Made by a program: the position numbers and the translations under genes
Shown: positions 22,101-31,134 of the stretch, piece after piece
Layout: every line of letters starts with the position of its first letter
Position numbering within the stretch: position 1 is the stretch's first letter
The notes under the pieces: generated by a model
The model's input: only the letters and a program-made list of their open reading frames with translations
Told to the model about the DNA's origin: nothing
The model's database searches: none
From: Azolla caroliniana
Taxonomy: Eukaryota; Polypodiophyta
Direction of reading: 5' to 3'
Assembly (NCBI GenBank): GCA_043228905.1
Contig: JBHGNT010000007.1
Span: forward strand, 19,220,001 to 19,284,000
Length of the DNA stretch: 64,000 nucleotides

Positions 22101-24999
22101 CAGGAGAACAGGCGAAAGGAAGGTAGGGAATTCTTAAGCTCGATGAGGACAGTGTCACAACCATTCGGGAGGAGCTTGCGAATGACTACCCGACCCTAGT
22201 GCAATGCCACTCCACAAAAATAGCGCAGCTATTAGAGGAGTTCGGGGACGATCAACTCCAATTCACACTGGAGATGGAGGCATATGAGGCTGAACAAAGG
22301 TAGTCTACGAAAGATCAGGAGACAGGTGAGGAGCCGGAGCACATTCAACTCCTCGACAGTGAATCGAGTGGGCATTCCCCGGTAGGGCTTGGCAACGCAT
22401 TATCCATACTTCCTAGTACCATTGAGAGGGCTGATGAACAGTTGGCTGTCATTCCGTTGCCACCATGCAGCAAGCCCATTACACTGACCCAACCTAGCCG
22501 ATACCTCAGGAGCACACACAGCACGAAGAGCTCAATGACGACACAACCCGGGAAACAACGAAAGTGACGGAGCTGATAGGACATACACCGACCTCACTAG
22601 ATGTCGGCACCAACGAATTGGCTCAAAACGAGCTGAACATTTTGCACATCTTTGACAATGCCTAGCCGGACAAATTTTGGGTTTGACCGTGCCAAGAGCA
22701 TTGTCGCACGGGCGTGCCAAGTGTTTATGGGTGGGGGGGGGTGGAGCTAAGAACAGCTCCACCCCCTACCAAGGGGGTTACGCGTGAGGGAGAGAGAGAA
22801 ACAATGACACAGAAATGAGAGGGAAAAGTTCTATATTCCATTACATGCCCCATAGGGGATTTATATAGTACATAATATAACGGTTACATAATGTGACCGT
22901 TACAAAAAGACCGTTACATTCTTGTACACATTCACATAATTGTGCATGTGTTCATACACATATTTATCCTCACCCACACTTGTATACATTACACATATAC
23001 CACAACACCTTTATCATGTATGACCCTTATACCACCCTATACACTCCTATGGGTAACATTTTTCAAGGATCTATGTTCTCCTTTTTTATCCCATGGGTGA
23101 TAATGTTCTTTGGTTGATGTTCATTTTCTTTCAATTCTTTTGCGTCTCAACTTTATGCATTCGGTTCTTGATTTATTGTATGCATGATAGGCAAAAGACA
23201 ACATCACTACGACATGTATCGGTCCATGAATTTGTTGTGTATACATTCTTCATTTCACTCACATTGCACCTCATTGTGACCATTTTTTCCTCTTTTTAAT
23301 GCGTCGTTTAGCTCAATCTTGTTCAAATACTCATTTGTTTCCACAACAAGCTTGTTAACATCCTCTAGCCTCATCTTCAAGTTTGCAACAATTTTCATAA
23401 GACTCACTCTTACAAACAATAAGTTGTAGTTTCACATTCTCCCTCATGAGTACCTAATGTCGTCGCCTTAGTTTATAATTTCATGCAAAGAAACCAAATG
23501 ATCCATAAGCAATGTTTCCATCGTGAATTAAGTTGTTTCATTGAGACTGAGAATCTTTGATGATTTCAGCTCATTATCAATCATTCTTTTAGAATTTGTG
23601 GCCCTTGTCGGAGAGTTTGCCATTGTAAGACCAAAATGGACAAGAAGTATTGTTATAAAATCTTTGTACCTTAAGTGGATCAGAGAGTTATCTTCATAGA
23701 TCTTGTTGTGGGCTTTGATTCGAGTCATAGCTTGTCAAAATCAAACCTCATATGACTGAGTTATGACTAAAATAGCGAGACAATATAAAGAGAGAAATAT
23801 CTATGCTTGATGTAATATGACATCATATGATCGAGATATGGCTAAAATAGTGTGGCAAGAGAGATATTTCTGCAACAGAAGCTAAAGGAAAAAGGGCTCC
23901 TTCAAGATATGATTATACATTGTGCTTGCTGTGATGATGAATGGAGTGATACTGTTGATCATTTCAAAGACCTGGAGTTGATTGCCACGAAGGTTTGTCA
24001 GTTGTATTCAAGAGTTGAAAACAATGTCACATCCCTCAATCAGCAAGTGACAAGCATTTGTTCTGGATTTTGCTTTATGCACACGCATGTTTCCTGTGCA
24101 GGTATGGGGAAGTCCTTCAGGTTTTTTTAAGTTTCCTCAACATAACCGTCAACAAACAAATGTGGCCAAGGCACCTACATACTGCTTGTCCTGTTTGGTT
24201 TTCTTGATGGATCAGGTGAAACATAGTATAGTGATTACAGATGGATATGTTAAGCATACTTTCATACTGTTTGTTTAAGTATATTTCGGTATTTCAGGCC
24301 AAGTCATTGCAACAAAGAGGCTGGCCTGTAGAATGGGCTTGGTGTAGACAGCTACAGGCTTTTGTTTTTGTTTTTGACAAACACAATAGGTAAAAGCAAT
24401 GATGAGATAATGTTACAATGCATATAATTGCAATCTCATGAATCATGAGCATCATAATATCCTCTAAATAGTACATTCAGTTATGTTCTTCAACAGGATT
24501 ATTGTGGAGCGTCCTGAATATGGAAACGCTACATATTTTTTTGAATTAGTTGAGTCTCTACCAGTGAACTGGCAAGTACTGAGGCTGATTAAGGTCTTGA
24601 ATGTTACAGCCTTTGGCAAGACCTCCCTCTTGGAAAACAGACCCTTACAGGTTGGCACATTTTCATCCTGGGTCATTGACAATCTACAATATTTTGATTA
24701 TTTTAAGTATCAATGTTTTCTAGGTTGACTGTGATTTGACAATCGATGAATCTAAAGTACTAGTCCATTATGGTTGGACTCCAAACACTGGGCTTGGTTC
24801 GTTCCTTAACTTCTATGATCGAGTATACCACGATGTGAAAGATGAAGACAATTTCGAATGGAAGCAAAAGCTTGGTAAATATCTTATGGATGGATATGAT
24901 AAGGGACGAATTACAACACAAAATATCCCTGAACTGCGAGAGGGACTTATCCATCCTGAACTTCAGGAAGATATTAAACCAGATGTTGCACTTACATGA
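13113..24999 (+). CDS. 12-exon gene: coiled-coil/NLS-type conserved plant protein of unknown function
   Basis: Exons read by eye: 13113-13198, 13315-13444, 14093-14155, 16388-16432, 16676-16725, 16831-17361, 17462-17507, 23879-23992, 24102-24215, 24298-24389, 24497-24650, 24724-24999. All introns are GT-AG and the frame closes exactly at 567 codons including the TGA. Residues 1-125 are charged, coiled-coil-like. Residues 126-302 include VKEEP (194-198, a SUMO-site-like motif) and a basic cluster RRKRKR (281-286) plus KKK (299-301), suggesting a nuclear protein. Residues 303-566 look the most conserved: TIEIALQEDAPGLLE, a TYCLSCL block, WPVEWAWCRQLQ, VERPEYGNATYFF and VHYGWTPNTGLGS. I recall uncharacterised plant proteins with such a C-terminus but cannot name the family. 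The start at 13113 has a good context (CCATGG). The exon 4 start could instead be 16397. Intron 7 is 6.4 kb and full of transposon sequence. Confidence 0.82.
14379..14860. repeat. Degenerate ~222-bp tandem repeat in intron 3
   Basis: A phrase on GCAxTxCCATATAAGGCAA recurs near 14389, 14610 and 14836, with weaker similarity between the intervening blocks. It lies in the 2.2-kb intron between exons 3 and 4. The rest of that intron is unremarkable AT-rich DNA. Confidence 0.6.
16831..17361 (+). CDS. Exon 6 of the 12-exon gene (central acidic/basic region)
   Basis: This is the largest exon (531 nt). It begins after TATTCTAG and completes the split arginine codon from exon 5. The donor is GT|GTATGT; choosing it over the GT two bases earlier is forced because only this site keeps exon 7 (TIEIALQED) in frame. 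It encodes the VKEEP motif and the RRKRKR and KKK basic clusters. Confidence 0.82.
17866..17930 (+). mobile_element. SINE-like head in intron 7
   Basis: An A-box-like TAGTTCAATTAGTAAGAAT is followed about 30 bp later by GGTCATGCATTCAACCCCT, a decayed B-box. The layout matches plant tRNA-derived SINEs whose B-box region reads AGGTCATGxGTTCAAxCCC. Confidence 0.55.
18526..18741. repeat. Tandem duplication, 114-bp period, in intron 7
   Basis: Units at 18526-18639 and 18640-18741 share TATGAAACCAAAAAT, AACATTTTCA, AACTCTTGATGTTxAAGAAC-type and CAATTGAGAGTGCA blocks. Confidence 0.88.
18850..20100 (-). mobile_element. LINE relic (second lineage) in intron 7, reverse transcriptase part
   Basis: On the - strand around 19160-19410, conceptual translation gives a non-LTR reverse transcriptase: VKQGCPLSPTLFGLSIDEIE, then further on FYAHDAVLFANTLQDAQKLM. 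The usual YADD is AHDA here, so the active site is damaged. The upstream part, near 19900-20060 on the - strand, matches the equivalent stretch of the relic at 36.6-38.0 kb. The relic lies antisense to the host gene and is not coding. Confidence 0.82.
20896..21392. other. 497-bp insertion interrupting the left arm, with an internal hairpin
   Basis: This segment is absent from the right arm of the inverted repeat. Inside it, TTTATGAGTGAAGATC...TTTTACAACAAAAT (about 21038-21082) is matched in inverted orientation near 21185-21230, giving arms of about 40 bp. This suggests a small MITE-like insertion, but the exact ends are uncertain. Confidence 0.5.
21393..21718 (+). repeat. Inner arm, left copy (LTR-like, TG...CA)
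   Basis: Begins TGTTACCC and ends ACTTGGCA. It carries a TATA-like region (ATTATGTACTATATGAA) and a CCCTATGGGGCATGTAAT block. LTR-like ends and a promoter-like core make an LTR origin plausible, but the partner at 22715-23058 is inverted, not direct. Confidence 0.7.
21719..22714 (+). other. GC-rich, ORF-like loop of the inverted repeat
   Basis: This ~1-kb stretch is clearly richer in GC than its surroundings and has coding-like composition. A + strand frame from about 21840 reads through a charged helical stretch (HCKQIKQLEDTIQEMRAKTE, then further K/E/R-rich sequence to about 22199). A shifted frame continues with EELANDYPTLVQ and an acidic, serine-rich tail. I recognise no family. It could be a gag-like retrotransposon piece or a captured host-gene fragment. 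Confidence 0.5.
22715..23058 (-). repeat. Inner arm, right copy, inverted (LTR-like)
   Basis: Read on the - strand it begins TGTTACCC and ends ACTTGGCA, matching 21393-21718 with scattered differences and small indels. Its TATA-like region reads TGTACTATATAAATCCCC, a better TATA box than the left copy. A G run (22733-22741) lies where the left copy has its C-rich run. Confidence 0.7.
23879..24999 (+). CDS. Exons 8-12 of the 12-exon gene (conserved C-terminal block)
   Basis: Five exons with short introns encode the C-terminal 249 residues: KLKEKGLLQD..., ...YCLSCLVFLMDQ, AKSLQQRGWPVEWAWCRQLQ, IIVERPEYGNATYFFELVES and LTIDESKVLVHYGWTPNTGL, ending ...KPDVALT. Acceptors are GCAACAG, TGTGCAG, TTTCAG, CAACAG and TTCTAG. 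No frameshift or internal stop was seen, so the gene appears intact despite the large intron before this block. Confidence 0.85.
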
Positions 25000-25945
25000 A
25001 TGATGAAAGGATGCAGTTTTTCTGTGTTTCTGATCTCCGATGTGTTAACAGCCAAATGTAAAGTATTACGAAGTGAGAATTGATGGTTGACAACTAACCT
25101 CATTGCTTATGACAGCAATTGTCGAGCTGCTTGATGTACTGCTTTAAAAACAATCATGAAATATTTGTCTTGGCCAACATAACTTTTTGATCGGATTTTT
25201 GTTCCCGACTTCTTTTATTCAATTTTATTCTTGGTTTCCATGTTTGCTTTGAATTTTGGTTTCATATGTCATATTTGACCACCAAAGAGAAAAATAAATA
25301 AATATGCCTCTGTCTCTGTCTCTCTCTTGTAAATGTTGCAAAAACCTCCAAATCAATTTTCCTTTCAACTGATGTATGTGTTTATGGTACTCATCAAAGG
25401 AAAACCCATTTCTCATATTTGATTCTACCAAAATTGCCACTATATACAAGTATTTTTCTATAAACATATTGTGCGTATTAAAACAATTCTTAGCTCTCTC
25501 TCTCTCTCTCTCTCTCTATGAAAACATATAATTTTAGTAAAAGTGTGAAAAGTACTAAAATGGTGCCACAATTGTATGATGCTACCTCTACCTTGGTAGT
25601 GGGACATGTGGAATTGTTGATATATTGATAATCAGATACTCCATCGAGGAAATAATTTCAACTTTCACTAAGAAACAAGATTGGCACATCAATACTACCT
25701 TAAACTTTCATAGCTATGCTCTAATTCCATGCCTACAATCAAATACAAAAGCATTGTACGTAAACCAATTAGGACACAATTTTGATTATCTCAGAAAAAG
25801 CTCCATCTTTGATATTTGGTTAGTTGTGGGAATTGTGCGAAATTTGTTTTCGCGTTGAATAGAACTCCAAAACTTCCAAAAAACTATTTGTAATAATACT
25901 TCAGAATGTGTACGTATAGGAATATTGTCATATTCAACTTTTAAA
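25000..25945. other. 3' flank of the 12-exon gene, AT-rich
   Basis: The 3' UTR and polyadenylation site of the upstream gene should lie in the first few hundred bases after the TGA at 24997-24999. I cannot place the cleavage site. A (TC)n tract lies at about 25495-25517. No further gene is visible. Confidence 0.5.
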
Positions 25946-25949
25946 GAAC

Positions 25950-26830
25950 TAACCAATTCTTACGAAGCGGATGTGATGGTTTCATCAACCTAGACTATTT
26001 AACCTTGAAACATCCACACCCACCTAGCTATCCACAAATACCATACAAACAATTGGAGTCAATTGATCCCACAACTCCTTTATTTGCAAAACAATATTCA
26101 TGCCAAATAAAACCATGCCAGAGTGCAACAATCCAATTTGTTAATTCCGAAAGTGTCATTGGAGTCCATCTCATAAGAAGAAACAGAATTAGGAAAGGAA
26201 CTCCAGACTACATTGCCCAGTGAAATGAAGCCCATGAACCTTGCAATGACAAAAATTCTCAAAAAGCCTATTCCAGAACTTCCTTCAAACACAATGGCTA
26301 ATGTATTCTTGTGATTGACAAATTGGGCAACCTACCTAAGCATGGCATATCCACATACCAATTCAAACGTTATGCAATTGAAAAGTTGTAATTCTTTGAG
26401 CAATTGGCCTATTCCAAATTTGACCCCTGAAATTCATCAAGAACAAGTTAGGAATCCCTTGAGCATTCCAATAATCCTCCACGACAAAGTGCTTATGGGT
26501 CTTATTAAGAATAATATGTCTACCTAACTTTACGGGGTATTGAAAAAAAGTAATCACCTTATCATCCATTGATCCTTCCAAATAAATCTCTAGGATGCCA
26601 TAATAATAGTACCAAAGGTCACTTATCCAACACACCCATAGAATCTTGTGGATTCAAGTCAATAAACCAATCATTAAATGATCTAGCCACAACTCTCACC
26701 CTACCAACATTAGCTAACTATAAGACCTTCATGTCTGCCATGTTAGCCACTATCTACCATCCTCAAAAACTTGCAATTCATTATTGTTGGGGGAAAAGCC
26801 CTAGTTTGCCCATGTTGTATCTTTAGTGTG
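25950..26830 (-). mobile_element. LINE C-terminal relic (same family as 52.7-59.3 kb)
   Basis: On the - strand, translation around 26360-26635 (ITFFQYPVKLGRHIIL, then EDYWNAQG) lines up with the region just before the terminal zinc motif of the LINE ORF2 at 52.9-54.0 kb (VQFFRYNTKIGRQIIL, then KKFWIQEV). Downstream sequence continues with lower similarity. Stops interrupt the frame. Only the 3' end is present, as expected from 5'-truncated LINE insertion. Confidence 0.65.
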
Positions 26831-27095
26831 AACACTCAGTTAACCTAACTATAAAAGTAGGTAACTAAACATTGTAAATATAGTTTTGGAGGGTAATTGA
26901 AAACAGGAGTCTCTTTGAGCGAATCTGTCTCTCTTTGTGTAATTGTCATCTTGTTCATCTTTCTCTAATTTGAGTAGTACACATATCCTCTCTTGTTGCT
27001 TTTTGGTTGTTGTTTGCTTGACTCACTAAATGATCCATACTACTTCCCTTGTACAAGCTAACTAAGACAAGAGTATTGTCATAAACTATATCAGG
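26785..27095 (+). other. Possible 5' LTR remnant and primer-binding region of copia copy 1
   Basis: Begins TGTTGGGGGAAAAG, contains CTATAAAAGTAGG (TATA-like), and is followed near 27088 by ACTATATCAGGGCGAC, a decayed form of the TGGTATCAGAGC primer site typical of plant copia elements. The gag remnant starts about 100 bp further on. However, beyond TGTTGGG it does not resemble the LTR at 30586-31399, so either it is heavily decayed or it belongs to another element. Confidence 0.4.
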
Positions 27096-27189
27096 GCGAC
27101 TGTAGTCCAACAAGAACAACAATATCGACACAAGAGAAGCAATTGAAGGAAAGGACCAGGCCAACAATATTACTTCCAACAGAAGATGA

Positions 27190-27900
27190 CATTGATATCC
27201 GGCCTTGGCGTGGAAATCCGGAAATTTGATGGCAAAAACTTTACCCTATAGAAGGAGATGATGCAGGATGTATTAATCATCCGACAACAAGTTGAACCAA
27301 TACGACACAACAGTAAGCCGGCTTCAATGACAACAAAAGAATGGTGATCTTTGGACGAAATTGCCAGATCGGCCATCCGAATGCACCTAGCCAAAAACTT
27401 CTACTTTACCATGGCAAAAGAGATGTCGGTGTACACCCTATGGGAAAAGTTGTGGGCCGTCTACGAGAAGAAATCGTCTTCATCAAAACTCATATTGATC
27501 CAGAATATGAAGATAAAGGAATCAGGGCTGACAACCTCCCATATTCTATTTGGATGGGTGCTAGCCGAACTATCCTCTCAAGGGTTAAACTTCGAAGAAG
27601 AAATAAAAGCCCTTGCGCTTCCCTCAAGTTTGCCAGCAAACTGGGAAGTGTTCTACACAATGTTCACCAATAGCTCAACTGAAGCTAACTCTGGACAAAG
27701 CTATTGGAACGATCTTGTCGGAAGATATCTAGTGAAGGTCAATGGGACTCTTCATTGACGACAATGCAAAAGTTCTTAGGAGAATCGGCTCAAAGAGCAA
27801 GCTGTAGCCAAAGCTGAGCAAAGAGGAGAGAAGACAGAAAACGATCGAAATCCCGATCCGGTAGGACAAATGTCTTCTGCACAAATTGCAAAAAGGCCGG
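27190..27900 (+). pseudogene. Copia copy 1 gag remnant
   Basis: Typical plant copia gag features appear: a KFDGKNFTL start, then LDEIARSAIRMHL, LWEKLWAVYEKKSSSSK, EEEIKALALPSSLP and NWEVF. A half zinc knuckle (CTNCKKAG, first two cysteines only) ends the region. There is a stop in the FTL-stop-KEMMQDV segment and a frame change near 27760. Gag would form the virus-like particle in a working element. Confidence 0.85.
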
Positions 27901-28022
27901 CCAAAATATTGTTGAAACCTCATTCCAGTGAAGAACGTACACTTAGAGAAGTGCACTGATTGTTTGGCCGGTAAGCAGAACCGGACCTCCTTCCGACCAA
28001 GGCCACTGATGCACCACTGGAG

Positions 28023-28772
28023 TTGGTGCATACGGATGTGTGTCAAGTAGACACGAAGTCACATGCCGGAGCGCAGTACTTCGTGACGTTCATAGATGAC
28101 CACAGCCGGAAGCTGTGGGCCACACCGTTCAAGACGAAGAATCAGGTGTTATCCGTCTTCAAAGAGCTCCACACGAGAGTGGAAAGAGAAACCGGCTGGA
28201 AGCTGAAGGCGGTTCGTGTAGATAACGGAGGAGAATACCGGGGGCAGTTCGAGGAGTACTGCCGCTCGAAGGGAATCCGGCTCGAATTTACCGTGCCGAA
28301 GACGCCGGAACTAAACGAGCTGGCCGAGAGGATGAACCGGACCATAATGGAGAGGGTCCGGAGTATGCTGGCGCATGCAAAACTACCCAAGAAGTTTTGG
28401 GCTGAGGCATTGTCGACGGCGACATACGTGATAAACAAATCACCCTCAGTACCCTTGGACGGAGACACGCCACAGAGAGTTTGGACCGGTAAGGAAGTGT
28501 CCTACTGGCATCTAAACGTGTTCGGGTGTCTCGTGTACGTGCATGTAGCTAAGGACCGGAGAGGAAAGTTAGATCCAAAGACCCGGCCATGCATATTCCT
28601 CGGTTACGGCGATGATGAGTTCGGCTACCGAGTCTGGGACCCGGTCGACAAGAAGGTATTCCGGAGTCGAGATATTATCTTCATGGAGGACAAGACGCTC
28701 GTTGACTGGGAGTCGGGGAAGAAGATAATGAACTCCGAGTCGACCGATAAGGATAGAATCTACAATGAATAG
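28023..28772 (+). pseudogene. Copia copy 1 integrase
   Basis: The frame is open for 249 codons. Catalytic residues are recognisable: D in HTDVCQ, D in RVDNGGEY and E in AERMNRT. The zinc-binding and GAG_pre-integrase part upstream is truncated to its last residues. The frame ends in TAG (28770-28772), where the polyprotein would otherwise continue toward RT. Confidence 0.9.
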
Positions 28773-30107
28773 ACCCAACCGGCAAGAGACCGGTTAGCAC
28801 TCGAGGAGCCAGCCGGTTACGGTGAGGATATCGAACCGGCAGAAGAAGTAGAGGAAGTTGAAACCGGAACCGGCCAAGACCCCGAGTCAGATTCGGATGA
28901 AGAGCAAATGGAGGAGCTGGTTACCGAAGCCCGAAGACGGAGATGTCCTCTCAGAGAGAGAAAGGCCCCCCAGAGATTTCCGGATGCAGAGCATGTTCTG
29001 CTGACCGATGAGGGGGAGCTGGAAAGCTTCGAAGAAGCGAAGGATGACACCCACAACCGAAAATGGTTAAGTGCCATGTAGGACGAGATGGATTCCCTAC
29101 ATGAGAACCATACGTACGAATTGGTGGAGTTGCCGAAAGGAAAGCGGGCACTCCGAAACAAGTGGGTGTACAAGTTGAAACCGGGAGATGCCAGCAACCC
29201 CCCAAGATACAAAGCCAGGATCGTGGTGAAGGGGTTCCAGTAGAAGAAGGGCGTGGACTTCGACGAGATATTTGCCCCGGTAGTAAAGATGACCTCCATC
29301 CGGACGGTGCTGAGTATAGCGGCAAGCATGGACCTCGAGGTAGAGCAGCTCGACGTGAAGACGACATTCCTTCACGGTGACCTCGAAGAGGAGATCTACA
29401 TGCAGCAACCGGAATGATTCGTGGAGAAAGGGAAGGAGCACTTGGTTTGCCGGTTGAAGAAGAGCCTCTACGGGTTGAAGCAGGCCCCCCTGCAATGGTA
29501 CCGGAAGTTCGACTCCTTCATGACCGATCAAGGCTACCACAAGACACAAGCCGATCACTGCATGTTTGTGAAGAAGTTCGAAGGAGGCGACTTCCTGATA
29601 CTCCTTCTGTACGTGGATGACATGTTGATCGTCGGACGGGACCAAGTCAAAATACGGACGCTGAAGAAGGTTCTCAACCAGACCTTCTCAATGAAAGACT
29701 TGAGTCCGGCAAGACAGATGCTGGTGATGCACATCATTCGGGACCGGTCAACGAAGCAATTATGGCTGTCACAGGAGAAGTACGTGACAAAGGTGCTTCA
29801 CCGGTTCAACATGTCAGATGCAAAACCGGTCGGATCGACACTTCCGGCAAACTGCAAGTTATCCGGTAAGCAAAGCCCGAAGACGAAAGCAGAGAAGGCG
29901 GATATGATGAAGATTCCATATGCCTCTGCCGTCAGTTTGTATGCAATGGTTTGTACCCGATCGGATATAGGATACGCAGTCGGAGTCGTGAGCCGGTTTA
30001 TGAGCAATCCCGGCAAGGAGCACTGGAATGCGGTCAAATGGATACTCCGGTATTTGAAGGGCACTTTAAATATGTCTCCGATTCGGCTCCGGAAAACCTC
30101 AACTTGA
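28773..30107 (+). pseudogene. Copia copy 1 reverse transcriptase
   Basis: An acidic linker, then RT blocks: WVYKLKPGD, RYKARIVVKGF, VDFDEIFAPVVK, QLDVKTTFLHGDLEEEIYM, KSLYGLKQAP and the catalytic YVDDMLIVG (about 29610). TAG at 29079 and 29241 and TGA at 29415 interrupt it. The last 228 codons (29421-30107) are open but end in a frameshift before RNase H. Confidence 0.92.
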
Positions 30108-30114
30108 CGGTTTC

Positions 30115-30575
30115 ACCGATTCGAACATGTCGGCTTATGTGGATACCAGCCGGTCCACATCCGGGTATGTAATAACATATGCAGGGGGAGCTGTTTCGTG
30201 GCAGTCGAGGCTGCATAAGACGGTTGCGTTGTCAACCACGGAGGCGGAGTACATGGCGGTTGTGGAAGCCGGCAAATATTATGGATGAAGGACTTCATCG
30301 GAGAGCTCGGTATCCGACAAGATGAATACCGGCTCTATTGCGACAGTCAAAGTGCCATCCACCTTGCTAAGAATGCGGCCTACCATTCCCGGACGAAGCA
30401 TATCCAACGAAGGTATCACTGGATCCGGGAAAGAGTAGATGACCAGGAGTTCGCGCTGACGAAGATCCACACGGCCGAGAACGGGTCAGATATGCTAACC
30501 AAAGTGTTGATACCCGACAAGCTGGATGCATGCCGGAAGAGGATCGGACTGGTAAGACACCCCATGCCGGAGTGA
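30115..30575 (+). pseudogene. Copia copy 1 RNase H
   Basis: RNase H blocks are spread over two frames: STSGY and VSWQSRLHKTVALSTTEAEY up to about 30270, then a frameshift, then ELGI...YCDSQSAIHLAKNAAYHSRTKHI to the final stop at 30573-30575. The polypurine tract overlaps the end of the frame. Confidence 0.88.
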
Positions 30576-30682
30576 AGGGGGAGTTTGTTGGGAGACAGGT
30601 CCCTCCGGATGGGAAGGGAGAAGAACATTGCCGATGAACAAACTCGGCCTAGGCTGATAGGCCGAGGCCGAAATCAGATAAT

Positions 30683-30941
30683 GAGTACCCGACTACGGAG
30701 AGTCGAATGATACAGACCCGGTGAAGAACGGATGAGGAGTACCCAGCTTCGGAGAGCCGGATGGTACAGACCCGATGAAGACCGGATGAGGAGTACCCGG
30801 CTACAGAGAGCCGGATGGTACAGACCGGATGAAGAGTACCCGGCTACGGAGAGCCGGATGGTATAGACCCGGTGAGAACCGGATGAGGAGTACTCGGCTA
30901 CGGAGAGCCGGATGGTGCAGACCCAGTGAGAACCGGATGAA
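30683..30941. repeat. 54-bp minisatellite inside the LTR, five units
   Basis: Units begin GAGTACCCGGCTACGGAGAG and contain CCGGATGGTACAGACCC. Four are 54 bp and the third is 43 bp. The LTR at 34326 has only a remnant of this block, so the array expanded within this copy or its lineage. It sits upstream of the LTR TATA box, in the enhancer-like U3 position. Confidence 0.9.
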
Positions 30942-31091
30942 GAGACATATTTGTAAATATGTTTCTGAGAGTCCATCATGGCTATATTTGTAAATAGCCG
31001 AAAAGTCATATTAGTATAAATATGACTTAGGGCAAACTTTTAGTGGTTGTTGTCATTCTTGTTTTGCACGAGATTAGTGCGCGTAACAGTG

Positions 31092-31094
<3 letters not shown>

Positions 31095-31130
<36 letters not shown>
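31095..31130. repeat. (GA)n microsatellite in the LTR
   Basis: About 18 AG units follow GTGTAC. The LTR at 34326 has an AG array at the equivalent position (34568-34609), so the microsatellite travels with the LTR. Confidence 0.92.

Positions 31131-31134
<4 letters not shown>

Larger units (their letters stand above)
20178..23796. mobile_element. Large nested inverted repeat (foldback-type element) in intron 7
   Basis: Outer arms 20178-20895 (+) and 23057-23796 (inverted) match over most of ~720 bp. Shared blocks include GATTGATAATGAGC, AAATCATCAAAG, GTTGCAAACTTGAA, AGATTGAGCTAAA and GAAATGAAGAATGTAT. Inner arms 21393-21718 and 22715-23058 match over ~330 bp and run from TGTTACCC to ACTTGGCA. 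On the right side outer and inner arms are contiguous. On the left they are separated by 497 bp (20896-21392), apparently an insertion holding its own hairpin. The simplest reading is one element with ~1.07-kb terminal inverted repeats and a 1-kb GC-rich loop. No transposase is visible and no target duplication is clear at the outer ends. Confidence 0.8.
27190..30585 (+). mobile_element. Ty1/copia copy 1, internal region, defective
   Basis: Gag, integrase, reverse transcriptase and RNase H pieces appear in copia order (integrase before RT), followed by a polypurine tract (GAAGGGGGAG, 30574-30583) and an LTR. The protease is missing: the frame jumps from the gag zinc knuckle (FCTNCKKAGQ near 27872-27901) straight into the end of the pre-integrase domain (LIPVKNVH near 27920-27943). 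In-frame stops at 28770, 29079, 29241 and 29415 and frameshifts near 30070 and 30280 make it non-functional. GC content is well above the surrounding DNA. Confidence 0.92.

Noticed and set aside
26785-27095. Certain 5' LTR of copia copy 1
   Set aside because: The start and TATA fit, but beyond TGTTGGG it does not resemble the LTRs at 30586 and 34326, so it is kept only as a low-confidence remnant.
28817-29645. Long - strand frames (138-182 codons) opposite the copia RT
   Set aside because: They are antisense shadows of GC-rich copia coding sequence, without any recognisable motif.
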